Positions 16,415 to 25,194 of a DNA stretch of 64,000 bases are shown one piece after another. This DNA comes from Clostridiales bacterium. GTDB lineage: Bacteria > Bacillota > Clostridia > Oscillospirales > Oscillospiraceae. Under the pieces are notes generated by a model. The model saw only the letters and a program-made list of their open reading frames with translations. It ran no database searches and had not been told where the DNA came from. The position numbers and the translations under genes are program-made. Position 1 is the first letter of the stretch. Every line of letters begins with the position of its first letter. The DNA is taken from positions 26,489 to 90,488 of the forward strand of contig JAJQCW010000068.1 in NCBI GenBank assembly GCA_021202515.1, in the 5' to 3' direction.

Positions 16415-17854
16415 ATGGCGAAAAACAAGAAACAGGTGAAGGCGATCACCTCCATGAGCGAGGACTTCGCCCAGTGGTATACGGACATCTGCCTGAAAGC
16501 GGAGCTGGTGGACTACGCCAGCGTCAAGGGCTTTATGATCATGCGGCCCTACGGCTACGCCATCTGGGAGAACATGACCAACATCCTGGACGGAAAGTTC
16601 AAAGAGACCGGCCACCAGAACGTGGCTATGCCGGTGCTGATCCCCGAAAGCCTGCTGAAAAAAGAAGGCGAGCTGGTGGAGGGCTTCGCGCCGGAGGCCG
16701 CCTGGGTCACCATGGGCGGCAGCGACAAGCTGGAGGAGCGGATGGCGATTCGCCCCACCTCCGAAACCATGTTCTGCGACCACTGGGCGCACACCCTCCA
16801 CTCCTGGCGGGAGCTGCCCATGCTCTATAACCAGTGGTGCAGCGTGGTGCGCTGGGAGAAGAGCACCCGCCCCTTCCTGCGCTCCCGTGAGTTCTGGTGG
16901 CAGGAGGGTCACACCATCCACGAGACTGCCGCCGAGGCCGAGGCCGAGACCGAGCAGCAGCTCAACTGCTACGCCGACTTCTGCCGGGACGCCCTGGCCA
17001 TGCCCGTGCTGAAAGGCCGCAAGACGGACAAGGAGAAGTTCGCCGGGGCCGAGGCCACTTACACCATCGAGGCCATGATGAAGGACGGCAAAGCCCTCCA
17101 GTCCGGCACCAGCCACTATTTCGGGGACAAGTTCTCCCGGGCCTACGACGTGACCTTCACCGGGCGGGACAACACCCTGCAATACCCCTATCAGACCTCC
17201 TGGGGCGCGTCTACCCGGCTCATCGGCGCGGTCATCATGACCCACGGCGACGACAACGGCCTGGTGCTGCCGCCTGCCATCGCTCCCATCCAGGTGGTGG
17301 TCATCCCCGTGGCCCAGCACAAGGAGGGCGTGCTGGACGCCGCCTATGCCCTGGAGCAGCGCATCAAGGCCCTGGGCCTGCGGGTGAAAACCGATGATTC
17401 CGACCAGTCCAACGGCTGGAAGTACGCCGAGTACGAGATGAAGGGCGTTCCCCTGCGGGTTGAGATCGGTCCCAAGGACATGGAAAAGAACCAGTGCGTC
17501 ATCGCCCGGCGGGACACCGGCGAGAAGTACTTCGTCCCCCTGGAGCAGTTGGAGGAGAAGGTACAGGCCCTGCTCACCGAGGTCCACGACAACCTGTATG
17601 AATCCGCCAAAAAGCGGCTGGAGGAGAACACCTTCGCCTTCACCAAGGTGGAGGACGTGAAGGCCGCCATGGAGAAGCACACCTGCTTCGCCAAGACCAT
17701 GTGGTGCGGCGATGAAGCCTGTGAGATCGCCATGAAGGAGCTGGCGGGCGTGTCCAGCCGTTGTATCCCCTTCGAGCAGGAGCATCTGGGGGATGTCTGC
17801 CCCGTCTGCGGCAAACCCGCCAAGAAGATGGTGGTCTGGGGCGTGGCGTATTAA
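16415..17854 (+). CDS. proS: Prolyl-tRNA synthetase (short, eukaryote/archaeal-like form)
   Basis: A 479-residue class II synthetase. Motif 2 (RWEKSTRPFLRSREFWWQEGHT) and motif 3 elements are intact. It lacks the INS editing domain of long bacterial ProRS and ends in the Cys-containing zinc-like C-terminus (CGDEAC and CPVCGKPAKKMV, terminal Tyr) of the short form common in Clostridia. The start at 16415 after AGGAAAGGA replaces the ORF-track start, which lies inside the T-box terminator. T-box control and the CCC specifier agree with the product. Confidence 0.96.
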   Translation: MAKNKKQVKAITSMSEDFAQWYTDICLKAELVDYASVKGFMIMRPYGYAIWENMTNILDGKFKETGHQNVAMPVLIPESLLKKEGELVEGFAPEAAWVTMGGSDKLEERMAIRPTSETMFCDHWAHTLHSWRELPMLYNQWCSVVRWEKSTRPFLRSREFWWQEGHTIHETAAEAEAETEQQLNCYADFCRDALAMPVLKGRKTDKEKFAGAEATYTIEAMMKDGKALQSGTSHYFGDKFSRAYDVTFTGRDNTLQYPYQTSWGASTRLIGAVIMTHGDDNGLVLPPAIAPIQVVVIPVAQHKEGVLDAAYALEQRIKALGLRVKTDDSDQSNGWKYAEYEMKGVPLRVEIGPKDMEKNQCVIARRDTGEKYFVPLEQLEEKVQALLTEVHDNLYESAKKRLEENTFAFTKVEDVKAAMEKHTCFAKTMWCGDEACEIAMKELAGVSSRCIPFEQEHLGDVCPVCGKPAKKMVVWGVAY

Positions 17855-17888
17855 TTTGCAATTTGCAATGAGCAATGTGCAATTCTGC
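17853..17888. repeat. AATTAGCAATGTGC-type array overlapping the proS stop
   Basis: AATTTGCAATTTGCAATGAG followed by CAATGTGCAATTCTGCG starts at the proS stop codon itself. An inverted array lies at 18071-18098, so the two could bound one 245-bp element. Confidence 0.5.
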
Positions 17889-17963
17889 GAGGGCGGAACG
17901 CTCTGCTCCTCTGCGGAGCGCACAGCTAACCCCTGCGAAATCACTTATTAAATCACAAAAACA

Positions 17964-18008
17964 AGGCGTCCTGTGGAAAACTCCACGGGACGCCTGATTT
18001 TATCGTTT
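17964..18008 (+). terminator. proS terminator, related to the hairpin at 3745
   Basis: AGGCGTCCTGTGG and CTCCACGGGACGCCT form a stem with an AAAA loop. GATTTTATCGTTTTTTT follows. The word GCGTCCTGT.GAAAA and ACTCCACGGGA are shared with the hairpin at 3745-3788. Confidence 0.8.
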
Positions 18009-18070
18009 TTTTGTATACGGCCATGTGCAAATCTGCCATATGCAGAGAGCGACCAGTGTTCCCGCTGATT

Positions 18071-18098
18071 CATTGCACATTGCTAATTGCTAATTGCC
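18071..18098. repeat. AATTAGCAATGTGC-type array overlapping the rfbB stop
   Basis: CATTGCACATTGC followed by TAATTGCTAATTGCC. Read on the minus strand, the array supplies the last codons (Ile-Ser-Asn) and the TAG stop of the rfbB-like gene. Confidence 0.55.
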
Positions 18099-19129
18099 TT
18101 CAGCCGCTCCCCGTACATCTCCTCATAGTACCGCTGATAATTCCCGGAGAGGATATGCTCCCACCAGGGCCGGTTGTCCAGATACCACTGGATGGTTTTC
18201 TGGATGCCGTCGGCAAACTTCGTCTCCGGCAGCCAGCCCAGTTCCTTGTGGATCTTGGTGGGGTCGATGGCGTAACGCATATCGTGGCCCTTCCGGTCCT
18301 CCACGTGGACGATGAGGCTCTCCGGCTTGCCCAGGGCCTTGCAGATGAGCTTCACGATGTCGATGTTCCGCATTTCGTTGTGGCCGCCCACGTTGTAGAC
18401 CTCGCCCACCCTGCCGTTGTGGATAATGAGGTCGATGGCCCGGCAGTGGTCCTCCACGTAGAGCCAATCCCGGACGTTTTTGCCCTCGCCGTAGACGGGC
18501 AGGGGCTTGTCGTTCAGTGCGTTGGCGATCATCAGGGGGATGAGCTTCTCCGGGAAATGATACGGCCCGTAGTTATTGGAGCAGCGACTGATGGTCACAG
18601 GCAGGCCATAGGTGCGGTGATAGGCCATGACCAGCAGGTCCGCCGAGGCTTTGGAGGCGGAATAGGGGCTGGAGGTGTGGAGGGGGGTCTCCTCGGTGAA
18701 GAACAGGTCGGGCCGGTCCAGGGGCAGGTCGCCATAGACCTCGTCAGTGGAGACCTGGTGGTAGCGGCCAATGCCGTACTTGTTGCAGGCGTCCAGCAGA
18801 ACGCCGGTGCCGATGACGTTGGTCTCCAAAAAGACGGAGGGGTTCTCGATAGAGCGGTCCACATGGCTCTCAGCGGCGAAGTTCACCACCACGTCGGGGT
18901 GCTCCTCCTCAAACAGGCGGTACACCGCCGCCCGGTCGGTGATGGAGTCTTTGACAAAACGGAAATTGGGGTTGTCCATCACCGGGGCCAGAGTCTCCAG
19001 GTTGCCGGCGTAGGTCAGGCAGTCCAGGCAGACGATGCGGTAGTCCGGATGAGTTTTCAGCATATAGTGGACAAAGTTGCCGCCGATGAAGCCTGCGCCG
19101 CCGGTGACAATAATGGTTTTGGTGGTCAT
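18083..19129 (-). CDS. rfbB: dTDP-glucose 4,6-dehydratase
   Basis: A 348-residue extended short-chain dehydrogenase. The NAD-binding motif is TGGAGFIGGNF (residues 8-18), and the catalytic YSASK lies near residue 150 after a conserved STDEVYGDL. It converts dTDP-glucose to dTDP-4-keto-6-deoxyglucose for rhamnose or other deoxysugar cell-surface polymers. The start at 19129 has AAGGGGAA upstream; the ORF-track start at 19168 lacks a site. No other dTDP-rhamnose gene is adjacent. The last residues come from a dispersed repeat, so the C-terminus may be slightly altered. Confidence 0.93.
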   Translation of the reverse strand: MTTKTIIVTGGAGFIGGNFVHYMLKTHPDYRIVCLDCLTYAGNLETLAPVMDNPNFRFVKDSITDRAAVYRLFEEEHPDVVVNFAAESHVDRSIENPSVFLETNVIGTGVLLDACNKYGIGRYHQVSTDEVYGDLPLDRPDLFFTEETPLHTSSPYSASKASADLLVMAYHRTYGLPVTISRCSNNYGPYHFPEKLIPLMIANALNDKPLPVYGEGKNVRDWLYVEDHCRAIDLIIHNGRVGEVYNVGGHNEMRNIDIVKLICKALGKPESLIVHVEDRKGHDMRYAIDPTKIHKELGWLPETKFADGIQKTIQWYLDNRPWWEHILSGNYQRYYEEMYGERLKAISN

Positions 19130-19224
19130 AAAATTCCCCTTCCCTGGCGGACAGCCTCCTGGGGGCAACCCCTGTTAAAGTCCAGCTTGCCTGCGTCCGC
19201 CGCGATTTCTTTCTGACAGGGCAT

Positions 19225-19253
19225 ATTTTACAATAGAACGGCCTGTCTGTCAA
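19225..19253 (-). promoter_or_regulatory. rfbB promoter
   Basis: On the minus strand TTGACA (19248-19253) and TAAAAT (19225-19230) are separated by 17 bp, about 95 bases before the start codon. Confidence 0.7.
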
Positions 19254-19269
19254 CGAGAACGCAGACGTT

Positions 19270-21513
19270 TTACTTGATATCCAGCGACATCTGCACCTCG
19301 CCCTTGTCCTCCGGCTTGAGCAGTGCGCCGGTGGCGGGGATGTTCCTGGCCCGGTAGCGGGCCAGGTTGACGATGCCGCTCTCCTCCGCGGGGACAACCC
19401 GGCTGAGCCGATATTTGGGCTTGAGGGTCAGCACCGCCACGCCCTGAGTGGTGCGGGTGGCTTTGGGTGTCAGGGCGGCGGTGTTGAACAGCAGCGCCCG
19501 GTTCTCGGTGGAGAACACCGCAAGCTCTATGTCCTCGGTCAGCCGGAACGCCGCTTTCAGGGGGGATTTGTCGGAGTAAGCGCCGGTCAGCCGCCGCCGG
19601 TTGGTGACGGTGCGGTACTTCTCCAGCTCCACACGGGCGGCCTTGCCGTTCTCGAAGAAGAAGAGCAGGGTGCCGGAGTAGTCCCCCGGCAGACAGGCCC
19701 ACACCACGTTTTCTCCCTCGTCCATACCCAGGCGGGAGGGCAGGTACTCGCCCAGCACACTGGCCTTGCTGTCGGCAAAGTCGTTGAGCCGGGCCTTGTA
19801 GCACTGCTGCCGGTCGGTGAAGAACATGATCTCCTGGCTGCTGGTGGTCTCCCAGTACTGGCTGGGGCCGTCCCCCTCCTTGTACTTCTGCTCCCCGGAC
19901 ATCCGCAGGGACTGGGGGGTGATTTTCTTGAAATACCCCTGCTGGGACAGGAACACATGGACCGGGTTGTCCGGCACATCCTCTGTCTCCTCCGGCACGT
20001 CCTCCTGGTAGTCGTAGACGATTTCCGTCCGCCGGGGCACGGCGTACTTCTTTTTGACCGCTTGCAGCTCGCCGGTGATGATTTTCTTCACCCGCTGGGG
20101 GTTGTCCACCACGTCCTGGAGGTCGTCGATCTCTTGCTGGAGCTGGTCCACCTCGTTGGTGCGGCGTAAAATATACTCCTGGTTGATGTTGCGCAGCTTG
20201 ATTTCCGCCACGAACTCCGCCTGTACCTGGTCAATGCCGAAGCCGATCATCAGATTTGGAATGACCTCCGCCTCGGTGGGAGTCTCCCGGATGATTTTGA
20301 TGGCCTTGTCGATGTCCAGCAAAATTTTCCGCAGGCCCAGCAGCAGGTGGAGCTTCTCCCGCTTTTTCGCCATGTCGTAGCTGGCCCGGCGGCGGACACA
20401 CTCCATCCGCCAGGCGATCCACTCGTCCAAAATCTCCCCCACGCCCATGACGCGGGGGTTGCCGTTGATGAGGATGTTGAAGTTGCAGGGGTAGGCGTCC
20501 TGGAAGGGGGTCAGCTTGCACAGCTTCGCCATCAGCTTTTCCGGGTCCACGCCCCGTTTCAGGTCGATGGCAAGTTTCAGGCCGGAGAGGTCGGTCTCGT
20601 CCCGCATATCGGTGATCTCCCGAATCTTTCCGGCCTTCACCAGGTCGGCCACCTTGTCCATAATGGCCTCGATAGTGGTGGAGTAGGGGACCTCGTAAAT
20701 TTCAATCAGGTTTTCCGCCTTGACGTAGCGCCAGCGGCCCCGGACCTTCAACGACCCCCGCCCGGTGCGGTAGACCTGCTCCAGCGCCTTCTGGTCGTAG
20801 AGCAGTTGGCCGCCGGTAGGGAAATCCGGGGCCTTGAGGGTGGCGAACAGGTCGGATTTGGGATTTTTCATTCGGGCGATGGCGGCGTCGCAGACCTCCC
20901 CCAGGTTAAACCCGCAGATGTTGGAGGCCATGCCCACGGCGATGCCCTGGTTGGCGGAGACCAGCACGTTGGGGAAGGTGGTGGGCAGCAGCGTCGGCTC
21001 TTTCAACTGACCGTCGTAGTTGTCCACAAAGTCCACGGTGTCCTTGTCGATGTCCCGGAAAAACTCCTGACAGATGGGGTCCAGCCGGACCTCGGTGTAC
21101 CGGGAGGCGGCGTAGGCCATGTCACGGGAGAATACCTTGCCGAAGTTGCCCTTGGAGTCCACCGGCGGGTGGAGCAGCGCCCCGTAGCCCCGGGAAAGGC
21201 GCACCATGGTCTCGTAAATGGCGGCGTCGCCGTGGGGGTTGAGCTTCATGGTGGAACCCACCACGTTGGCGGACTTGGTGCGGTTGCCCCCCAGCAGGTG
21301 CATCTGGTACATGGTGTACAGCAGCTTCCGGTGGCTGGGCTTGAAACCGTCGATCTCAGGAATGGCCCGGCTGATGATGACGCTCATGGCGTAGGGCATA
21401 TAGTTGATTTCCAGCGTCTCAGTGATGGGCTGCTCCAGCACCTCGGCGTGGAGGCCCTTGACGTTTTCGTTGTTGGTTGGTTTGGGTGCGGTGTCTTTTT
21501 TGCGTCTTGCCAT
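19270..21513 (-). CDS. DNA topoisomerase IV/gyrase-type subunit A
   Basis: A 747-residue type IIA topoisomerase breakage-reunion subunit. The catalytic Tyr is in AASRYTEVRLD (about residue 118), with the HGDAAIYETMVRLS motif before it. The C-terminal domain has degenerate beta-pinwheel blades and no clear gyrase GQRGG-type box, which favours a ParC-like or second GyrA-like role in decatenation. The ATPase (B) partner is not next to it: rplT and a repeat lie upstream. The ATG follows GAGGTAAGTT. Confidence 0.88.
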   Translation of the reverse strand: MARRKKDTAPKPTNNENVKGLHAEVLEQPITETLEINYMPYAMSVIISRAIPEIDGFKPSHRKLLYTMYQMHLLGGNRTKSANVVGSTMKLNPHGDAAIYETMVRLSRGYGALLHPPVDSKGNFGKVFSRDMAYAASRYTEVRLDPICQEFFRDIDKDTVDFVDNYDGQLKEPTLLPTTFPNVLVSANQGIAVGMASNICGFNLGEVCDAAIARMKNPKSDLFATLKAPDFPTGGQLLYDQKALEQVYRTGRGSLKVRGRWRYVKAENLIEIYEVPYSTTIEAIMDKVADLVKAGKIREITDMRDETDLSGLKLAIDLKRGVDPEKLMAKLCKLTPFQDAYPCNFNILINGNPRVMGVGEILDEWIAWRMECVRRRASYDMAKKREKLHLLLGLRKILLDIDKAIKIIRETPTEAEVIPNLMIGFGIDQVQAEFVAEIKLRNINQEYILRRTNEVDQLQQEIDDLQDVVDNPQRVKKIITGELQAVKKKYAVPRRTEIVYDYQEDVPEETEDVPDNPVHVFLSQQGYFKKITPQSLRMSGEQKYKEGDGPSQYWETTSSQEIMFFTDRQQCYKARLNDFADSKASVLGEYLPSRLGMDEGENVVWACLPGDYSGTLLFFFENGKAARVELEKYRTVTNRRRLTGAYSDKSPLKAAFRLTEDIELAVFSTENRALLFNTAALTPKATRTTQGVAVLTLKPKYRLSRVVPAEESGIVNLARYRARNIPATGALLKPEDKGEVQMSLDIK

Positions 21514-21542
21514 AACTTACCTCAGCTTAAGTTCTTCTAATT

Positions 21543-21751
21543 GGTTGTCCCCTTAAATCAGCCGTGTTTTAGTGGCTAGTGGCTAGCAAAAGGGCGTTTC
21601 TACTGAATTCCATATCTGTCCGACAAAACTGACATCAAACAACAAGCACTATCCCCCCTCGCCGCCCCTGAAAGGGGAGGGGGACCATGCGAAGCATGGT
21701 GGAGGGGTTTCTCGTTGGTGTCATTGATATGGCTGATTTTAAAGAATAACC
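21543..21751. repeat. MITE-like repeat, copy 5 (full length, 209 bp)
   Basis: The left end GGTTGTCCCCTTAAATCAGC and the right end GCTGATTTTAAAGAATAACC are imperfect inverted repeats. Between them lie a TAGTGGCTAGTGGCTAG tract, the ATATCTGTCCGACAAAACTG segment and the CCCC...GGGGAGG core with the CCATGCGAAGCATGG cassette. It is one of the best copies for defining the element. Confidence 0.75.
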
Positions 21752-21811
21752 AGATTCTTCTCTTCTTCAAATTCATCCTAGTATATCACGCTCAGGCCGC
21801 CCCCGCAAGAC

Positions 21812-21850
21812 AAAAACACAGCGCGGAGATTCCCAAAACCTCCGCGCTGT
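21812..21850 (-). terminator. Terminator of the infC-rpmI-rplT operon
   Basis: ACAGCGCGGAG and CTCCGCGCTGT form a perfect 11-bp stem. On the minus strand GTTTTTG follows. It lies 23 bases after the rplT stop. Confidence 0.88.
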
Positions 21851-21872
21851 GAAAGCAGCGTAAAAACGAATT

Positions 21873-22226
21873 TTACAGGCTGGCCTTGGCGACCTGCACC
21901 AACTGAGTGAAGGCGGCCTTGTCGTTGACAGCCATCTCAGAGAGCATCTTGCGGTCGATGGTGACGTTGGCCAGCTTCAGGCCGTGCATAAAGGTGGAAT
22001 AGTTGATGCCGTTCTGCTTGCAGGCGGCGCTGATGCGGGTGATCCACAGGCGGCGGAAGTCGCGCTTCTTCAGGCGGCGGCCGGTGTAGGCGTAGGTCAG
22101 GGACTTCATGACGGCCTGGTTGGCCATCTTGTAGTGCTTGCTCTTGGCGCCCCAGTAGCCCTTGGCCATCTTGAGGATCTTATTTCTTCTCTTGCGCGTC
22201 ATCATTGCGCGTTTGACTCTTGCCAT
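21873..22226 (-). CDS. rplT: 50S ribosomal protein L20
   Basis: 117 residues with the typical L20 start [20 protein letters not shown] and the Arg-rich [16 protein letters not shown] segment. It assembles early onto 23S rRNA and in Firmicutes represses its own operon by binding the leader. It is the last gene of infC-rpmI-rplT, with GGAGG before the ATG. Confidence 0.98.
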   Translation of the reverse strand: MARVKRAMMTRKRRNKILKMAKGYWGAKSKHYKMANQAVMKSLTYAYTGRRLKKRDFRRLWITRISAACKQNGINYSTFMHGLKLANVTIDRKMLSEMAVNDKAAFTQLVQVAKASL

Positions 22227-22246
22227 TTCAGTTGCCTCCTATCGAC

Positions 22247-22444
22247 TTATTTGTAAGGGATCATCTTGCGGATGGTATCGCTGTTGGTCACGTCCGCATA
22301 GGCGCCCTTGCGGAGGCCTCTCTTACGCTTGGTGGTTTTCTTGGTCAGGATGTGGCTGGCGTAGGCGTGGGAACGCTTGACCTTGCCGTTTTTGGTGAGA
22401 TTGAATCTCTTTTTCGCACCGCTGTGCGTTTTCATCTTAGGCAT
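22247..22444 (-). CDS. rpmI: 50S ribosomal protein L35
   Basis: 65 residues, [20 protein letters not shown], with the Lys/Arg-rich pattern and length of L35. It is the middle gene of the canonical infC-rpmI-rplT operon. Confidence 0.98.
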   Translation of the reverse strand: MPKMKTHSGAKKRFNLTKNGKVKRSHAYASHILTKKTTKRKRGLRKGAYADVTNSDTIRKMIPYK

Positions 22445-22477
22445 GGTGAAAGACTCCTTTCGTTGGTGGCAACAGCA

Positions 22478-23053
22478 TTATTTTTTCTCAGGCGGGCGGC
22501 GGTTGTCGCGCCGGGCCGCGCCCTTGGAGGCGGCGTCCTTGGACGCCTTGGGGGAGAGCAGCATGGTCATATGGCGGCCATCCAGGACGGGCTTGCGGTC
22601 CATCACGGCGATCTCCTCGCTCTCCGCGGCAAAGCGGCGCAGCAGCTTCTCGCCGATGTCGGTATGGGCCATTTCGCGGCCCCGGAAGCGGACAGTGACC
22701 TTGACGCGGTTGCCTTCGCCCAGGAACTTGTGGGCGTTGCGGAGCTTGGTGTTGAAGTCGCCCACATCGATGCTGGGGGACATCCGGATCTCCTTGATTT
22801 CAACCACATGCTGGTTCTTTTTCGCTTCTTTTTCCCGCTTGGACTGCTCGAAGCGGAACTTGCCGTAGTCCATGATCTTGCACACGGGAGGGACGGCCTT
22901 GGGAGAGATCTTGACCAGGTCCAGACCGGCCTTCTGCGCCTCCTGCAACGCTGCGCGGGAGGACATGATACCCATCTGCTGACCGGTAGAGGAAATCAGG
23001 CGAACCTCTTTGTCGCGGATCTCCTCGTTGATCTGATGAGACATACTGCTAAT
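22478..23053 (-). CDS. infC: Translation initiation factor IF-3 (probable ATT start)
   Basis: About 192 residues: an IF3 N-domain (INEEIRDKEVRLISSTG), a lysine-rich linker and a C-domain (RVKVTVRFRGREMAHTDIG), then a basic tail. The ORF-track start at 23119 lies in the leader attenuator. The best ribosome site, GGAGGTG, is 9 bases before an ATT (23053) but 18 bases before the first ATG (23044). An ATT start is known for infC elsewhere, where IF-3 discriminates against it and so autoregulates. The preceding residues ISSM read through in the same frame. Confidence 0.95.
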   Translation of the reverse strand: MSSMSHQINEEIRDKEVRLISSTGQQMGIMSSRAALQEAQKAGLDLVKISPKAVPPVCKIMDYGKFRFEQSKREKEAKKNQHVVEIKEIRMSPSIDVGDFNTKLRNAHKFLGEGNRVKVTVRFRGREMAHTDIGEKLLRRFAAESEEIAVMDRKPVLDGRHMTMLLSPKASKDAASKGAARRDNRRPPEKK

Positions 23054-23072
23054 ACGAAAACACCTCCAGAAT

Positions 23073-23215
23073 AAAATCAAAACGGATACCGAAACGGTAT
23101 CCGCACAAACCACACCCACCCGAAACGCGCCGGGTGAGAAGGACTAGCGCTATTGACCACTGCGCCCAGGCGCAGAAGGTGAGGAACCGTTCCTGCTTTG
23201 TTTTGCGTAGCTATT
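23073..23215 (-). promoter_or_regulatory. infC operon leader (L20-leader type) with attenuator
   Basis: Reading the minus strand, the leader contains CTGCGCC-TG-GGCGCAG, CACCCG...CGGGTG, and finally CGGATACCG-TTT-CGGTATCCG followed by TTTTGATTTT, a classic intrinsic terminator just before the infC ribosome site. This agrees with the Firmicutes L20 leader, in which L20 promotes termination. Confidence 0.8.
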
Positions 23216-23241
23216 ATACCAGCGGAAATTTCGCCTGTCAA
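23213..23241 (-). promoter_or_regulatory. Promoter of the infC-rpmI-rplT operon (consensus)
   Basis: On the minus strand TTGACA (23236-23241) and TATAAT (23213-23218) are exactly 17 bp apart. Confidence 0.9.
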
Positions 23242-23313
23242 GGGGAATGTTCGGATTTTTTGCCGCGCCCCCGAATCATATAGCAGGCCCCGCCAAACCG
23301 ACGGCCAGGGGGC

Positions 23314-23352
23314 GCAAAAGGGGAGCGCGCCGCATGGCGACGCGCGCTCCCC
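23314..23352 (-). terminator. Terminator of the TIR-helical repeat module
   Basis: GGGGAGCGCGC and GCGCGCTCCCC form an 11-bp GC stem. On the minus strand TTTTGCG follows. It lies about 43 bases after the stop of the downstream gene of the pair. Confidence 0.75.
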
Positions 23353-23394
23353 GCTGTCTGGATTTCTGGGTTTGTTGCGCCGTGCAAAGGGACC

Positions 23395-24447
23395 TCATTC
23401 ATCGCCCTTGCTGGAAAGCAACTGCAACAGCTCGCTCAGCGAACCTCCGCTTTCCTTTTCCAGTCTGTCAAAGTCGATCCCACTTGGTATCTTGCTGTCA
23501 AACTCCAGCACTGAGACCTGTCTCTTGATCGACGTTTTCAAGTCCTCCCGTCCTCTGTCCATGTACTGATAGGCGGCATAATAGGCGGAATAAATCTCGC
23601 TCATCCGATTTGCAGTATTGATCGCGTTTTGATCTCTTGCAAGCCTCTCCAACGACATGGCTAAAATGTAATAGGTATACCCCAACTTGATGGAGGCCTG
23701 GTCCTCTTTCACATCGACTGCAATTCTGGCATAGTTGGCCGCATCCTGATAGCAGCCCTCTTCAAATTTGTAGTCGGCGTAATTCAGTGCGCATTGCGCA
23801 CATTTTCCCGGCAGCGCTTGGACGCCTTCTGCCAGCGCAACAAGCGCACGGTCTTCCTCCCCCTTGGAGATGTAAAACTCGAACTCCATCATATACGCTT
23901 TTTCCCGGTCGGATTTGTCCTTCAGGTAGCGAAAGTTGTCCTTATAGCCCACAAAAATCGATTCGATCTCTTTCTCCTGTTCGGCAAGCTCTTCCTCTGT
24001 TTCAGCGTAGGGCAATGCCTCCATCAAATAATCGAAAGCGAATTGATAGGCCCGCCAGGTCCAGAAGCGCTTCGGAATATGGACCAGTTGGTCATACCAC
24101 TTGCGAAGCTCTGTCAGCGGTCTGCACCGAGTTCCATATGCCAACAAATCTCCCAGCAGATCCGTATTTCTCGGATAGCGCTTGATCCCCGCATTTTCGA
24201 GCAGTCCATAGGCCAAATCGTAAAAGCCATCACGGGTGAGTCGGACACCCGCATTGTGAAACTCGTTCGCACTACCGGCAATATGATTTTTTACCTGTTG
24301 TGTATTCAGATAATCGATGACAACAGCCAACTGCTGGTAGTCCTTTTGGGCATAGTAGCGGCGAATCATGTTTACCGCTTCATCAATACTTGGAATGTAC
24401 AGATGCTTATCAAGCACGTTCTGATCGCTTGTTTTTTTATCCGGCAT
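23395..24447 (-). CDS. Helical-repeat (TPR-like) protein, partner of the TIR protein
   Basis: A 350-residue protein, mostly amphipathic helices. Repeated pairs such as YYAQKDYQQLAVVIDYLN, ALVALAEGVQALPG and NYADYKFEEGCYQDAANYAR have the look of tetratricopeptide units across residues 30-290. No catalytic motif, signal peptide or membrane span is seen. The start follows GAGGAGG. It lies 37 bases after the TIR gene on the same strand and ends at its own terminator, so the two form a closed operon. A sensor, scaffold or inhibitor role for the TIR enzyme is inferred. Base composition is lower in GC than the neighbours. Confidence 0.65.
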   Translation of the reverse strand: MPDKKTSDQNVLDKHLYIPSIDEAVNMIRRYYAQKDYQQLAVVIDYLNTQQVKNHIAGSANEFHNAGVRLTRDGFYDLAYGLLENAGIKRYPRNTDLLGDLLAYGTRCRPLTELRKWYDQLVHIPKRFWTWRAYQFAFDYLMEALPYAETEEELAEQEKEIESIFVGYKDNFRYLKDKSDREKAYMMEFEFYISKGEEDRALVALAEGVQALPGKCAQCALNYADYKFEEGCYQDAANYARIAVDVKEDQASIKLGYTYYILAMSLERLARDQNAINTANRMSEIYSAYYAAYQYMDRGREDLKTSIKRQVSVLEFDSKIPSGIDFDRLEKESGGSLSELLQLLSSKGDE

Positions 24448-24484
24448 TTGAATTCCTCCTCTAAGTTAAGTGGTGATATGTCTA

Positions 24485-25153
24485 TTAGTATTTTGTTAGG
24501 CTCCGTCCAGATTCAGTCCGATCCCCCACATAGTCCCCCACTTTGAGTGCTGCATTTGATGAAGAACTGTTCGTCGGGGTGGGTGTTCTTGCGTTGTCGC
24601 TCGGTATTGGTGGAGACAACTTCTTTTCTATCTCAAAAATATCATAAAAAATCCCTTGAGCAACTTTGAATAATGCATCTTCCGCCTGAGCTGAATTTGC
24701 ATTTTTTTCGTAGCTTTGGTAGTATTGGGACGTGATTCCTTTTAAATCTGACAGTGTATGGAACTTCGGCAAATCATCATTCGCTTTTTCAGGAGGAATA
24801 AGCAAAAATGTCCGGGCATGTCCCAATTTTCCAAGGAACAACCCATATTCAAATAGGACATTATCTCTGGCAACCGAATACTCTTCGCTTCTCATCGTAA
24901 TGATTTCGTCCGGCGTCAGCACACAAGCCGCATATCCCATTTTATTGGTATCACCTTTCGCATATAACTCGTCTGCGATGCGTTCCAAGTTAGCAAGGGT
25001 GCTCTCACCATTTCGGAACACACCCCGGTCTTTCCATCGCACACAGGCAATATTAAGATTGTGTTCTGCAAAATGCCCCGACAGAAGGCGCTGCAAAGCG
25101 GTTGCATATTCCAGCCCTTCAGAAGAAGAAGCGATAAATAATTTTTTTGACAT
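24485..25153 (-). CDS. CAP12/Pycsar-type TIR-like nucleotide-binding protein
   Basis: 222 residues. Residues 3-165 match the TIR-like family of predicted nucleotide-binding proteins: KLFIASSSEGLEYA at the start, an acceptor strand YAACVLTPDE near 75, ARDNVLFEYGLFLGKLG at 95-111, and LSDLKGIT near 135. E102 in this segment is the expected NAD-cleaving Glu. In CBASS, Pycsar and related systems such domains destroy NAD+ when activated, stopping phage growth. The C-terminal 50 residues are a Ser/Thr/Pro linker and a short tail with no recognisable sensor. The start has AAGGTGGGA upstream. No cyclase gene is nearby. Confidence 0.78.
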   Translation of the reverse strand: MSKKLFIASSSEGLEYATALQRLLSGHFAEHNLNIACVRWKDRGVFRNGESTLANLERIADELYAKGDTNKMGYAACVLTPDEIITMRSEEYSVARDNVLFEYGLFLGKLGHARTFLLIPPEKANDDLPKFHTLSDLKGITSQYYQSYEKNANSAQAEDALFKVAQGIFYDIFEIEKKLSPPIPSDNARTPTPTNSSSSNAALKVGDYVGDRTESGRSLTKY

Positions 25154-25194
25154 AGGCTCCCACCTTCACTTCGTCATCATCTCTTACATAAAAT

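Noticed and set aside
17853-18098. CRISPR array made of the AATTAGC-type units
   Set aside because: Units are 7-14 bp and directly adjacent without unique spacers; no cas genes are present.
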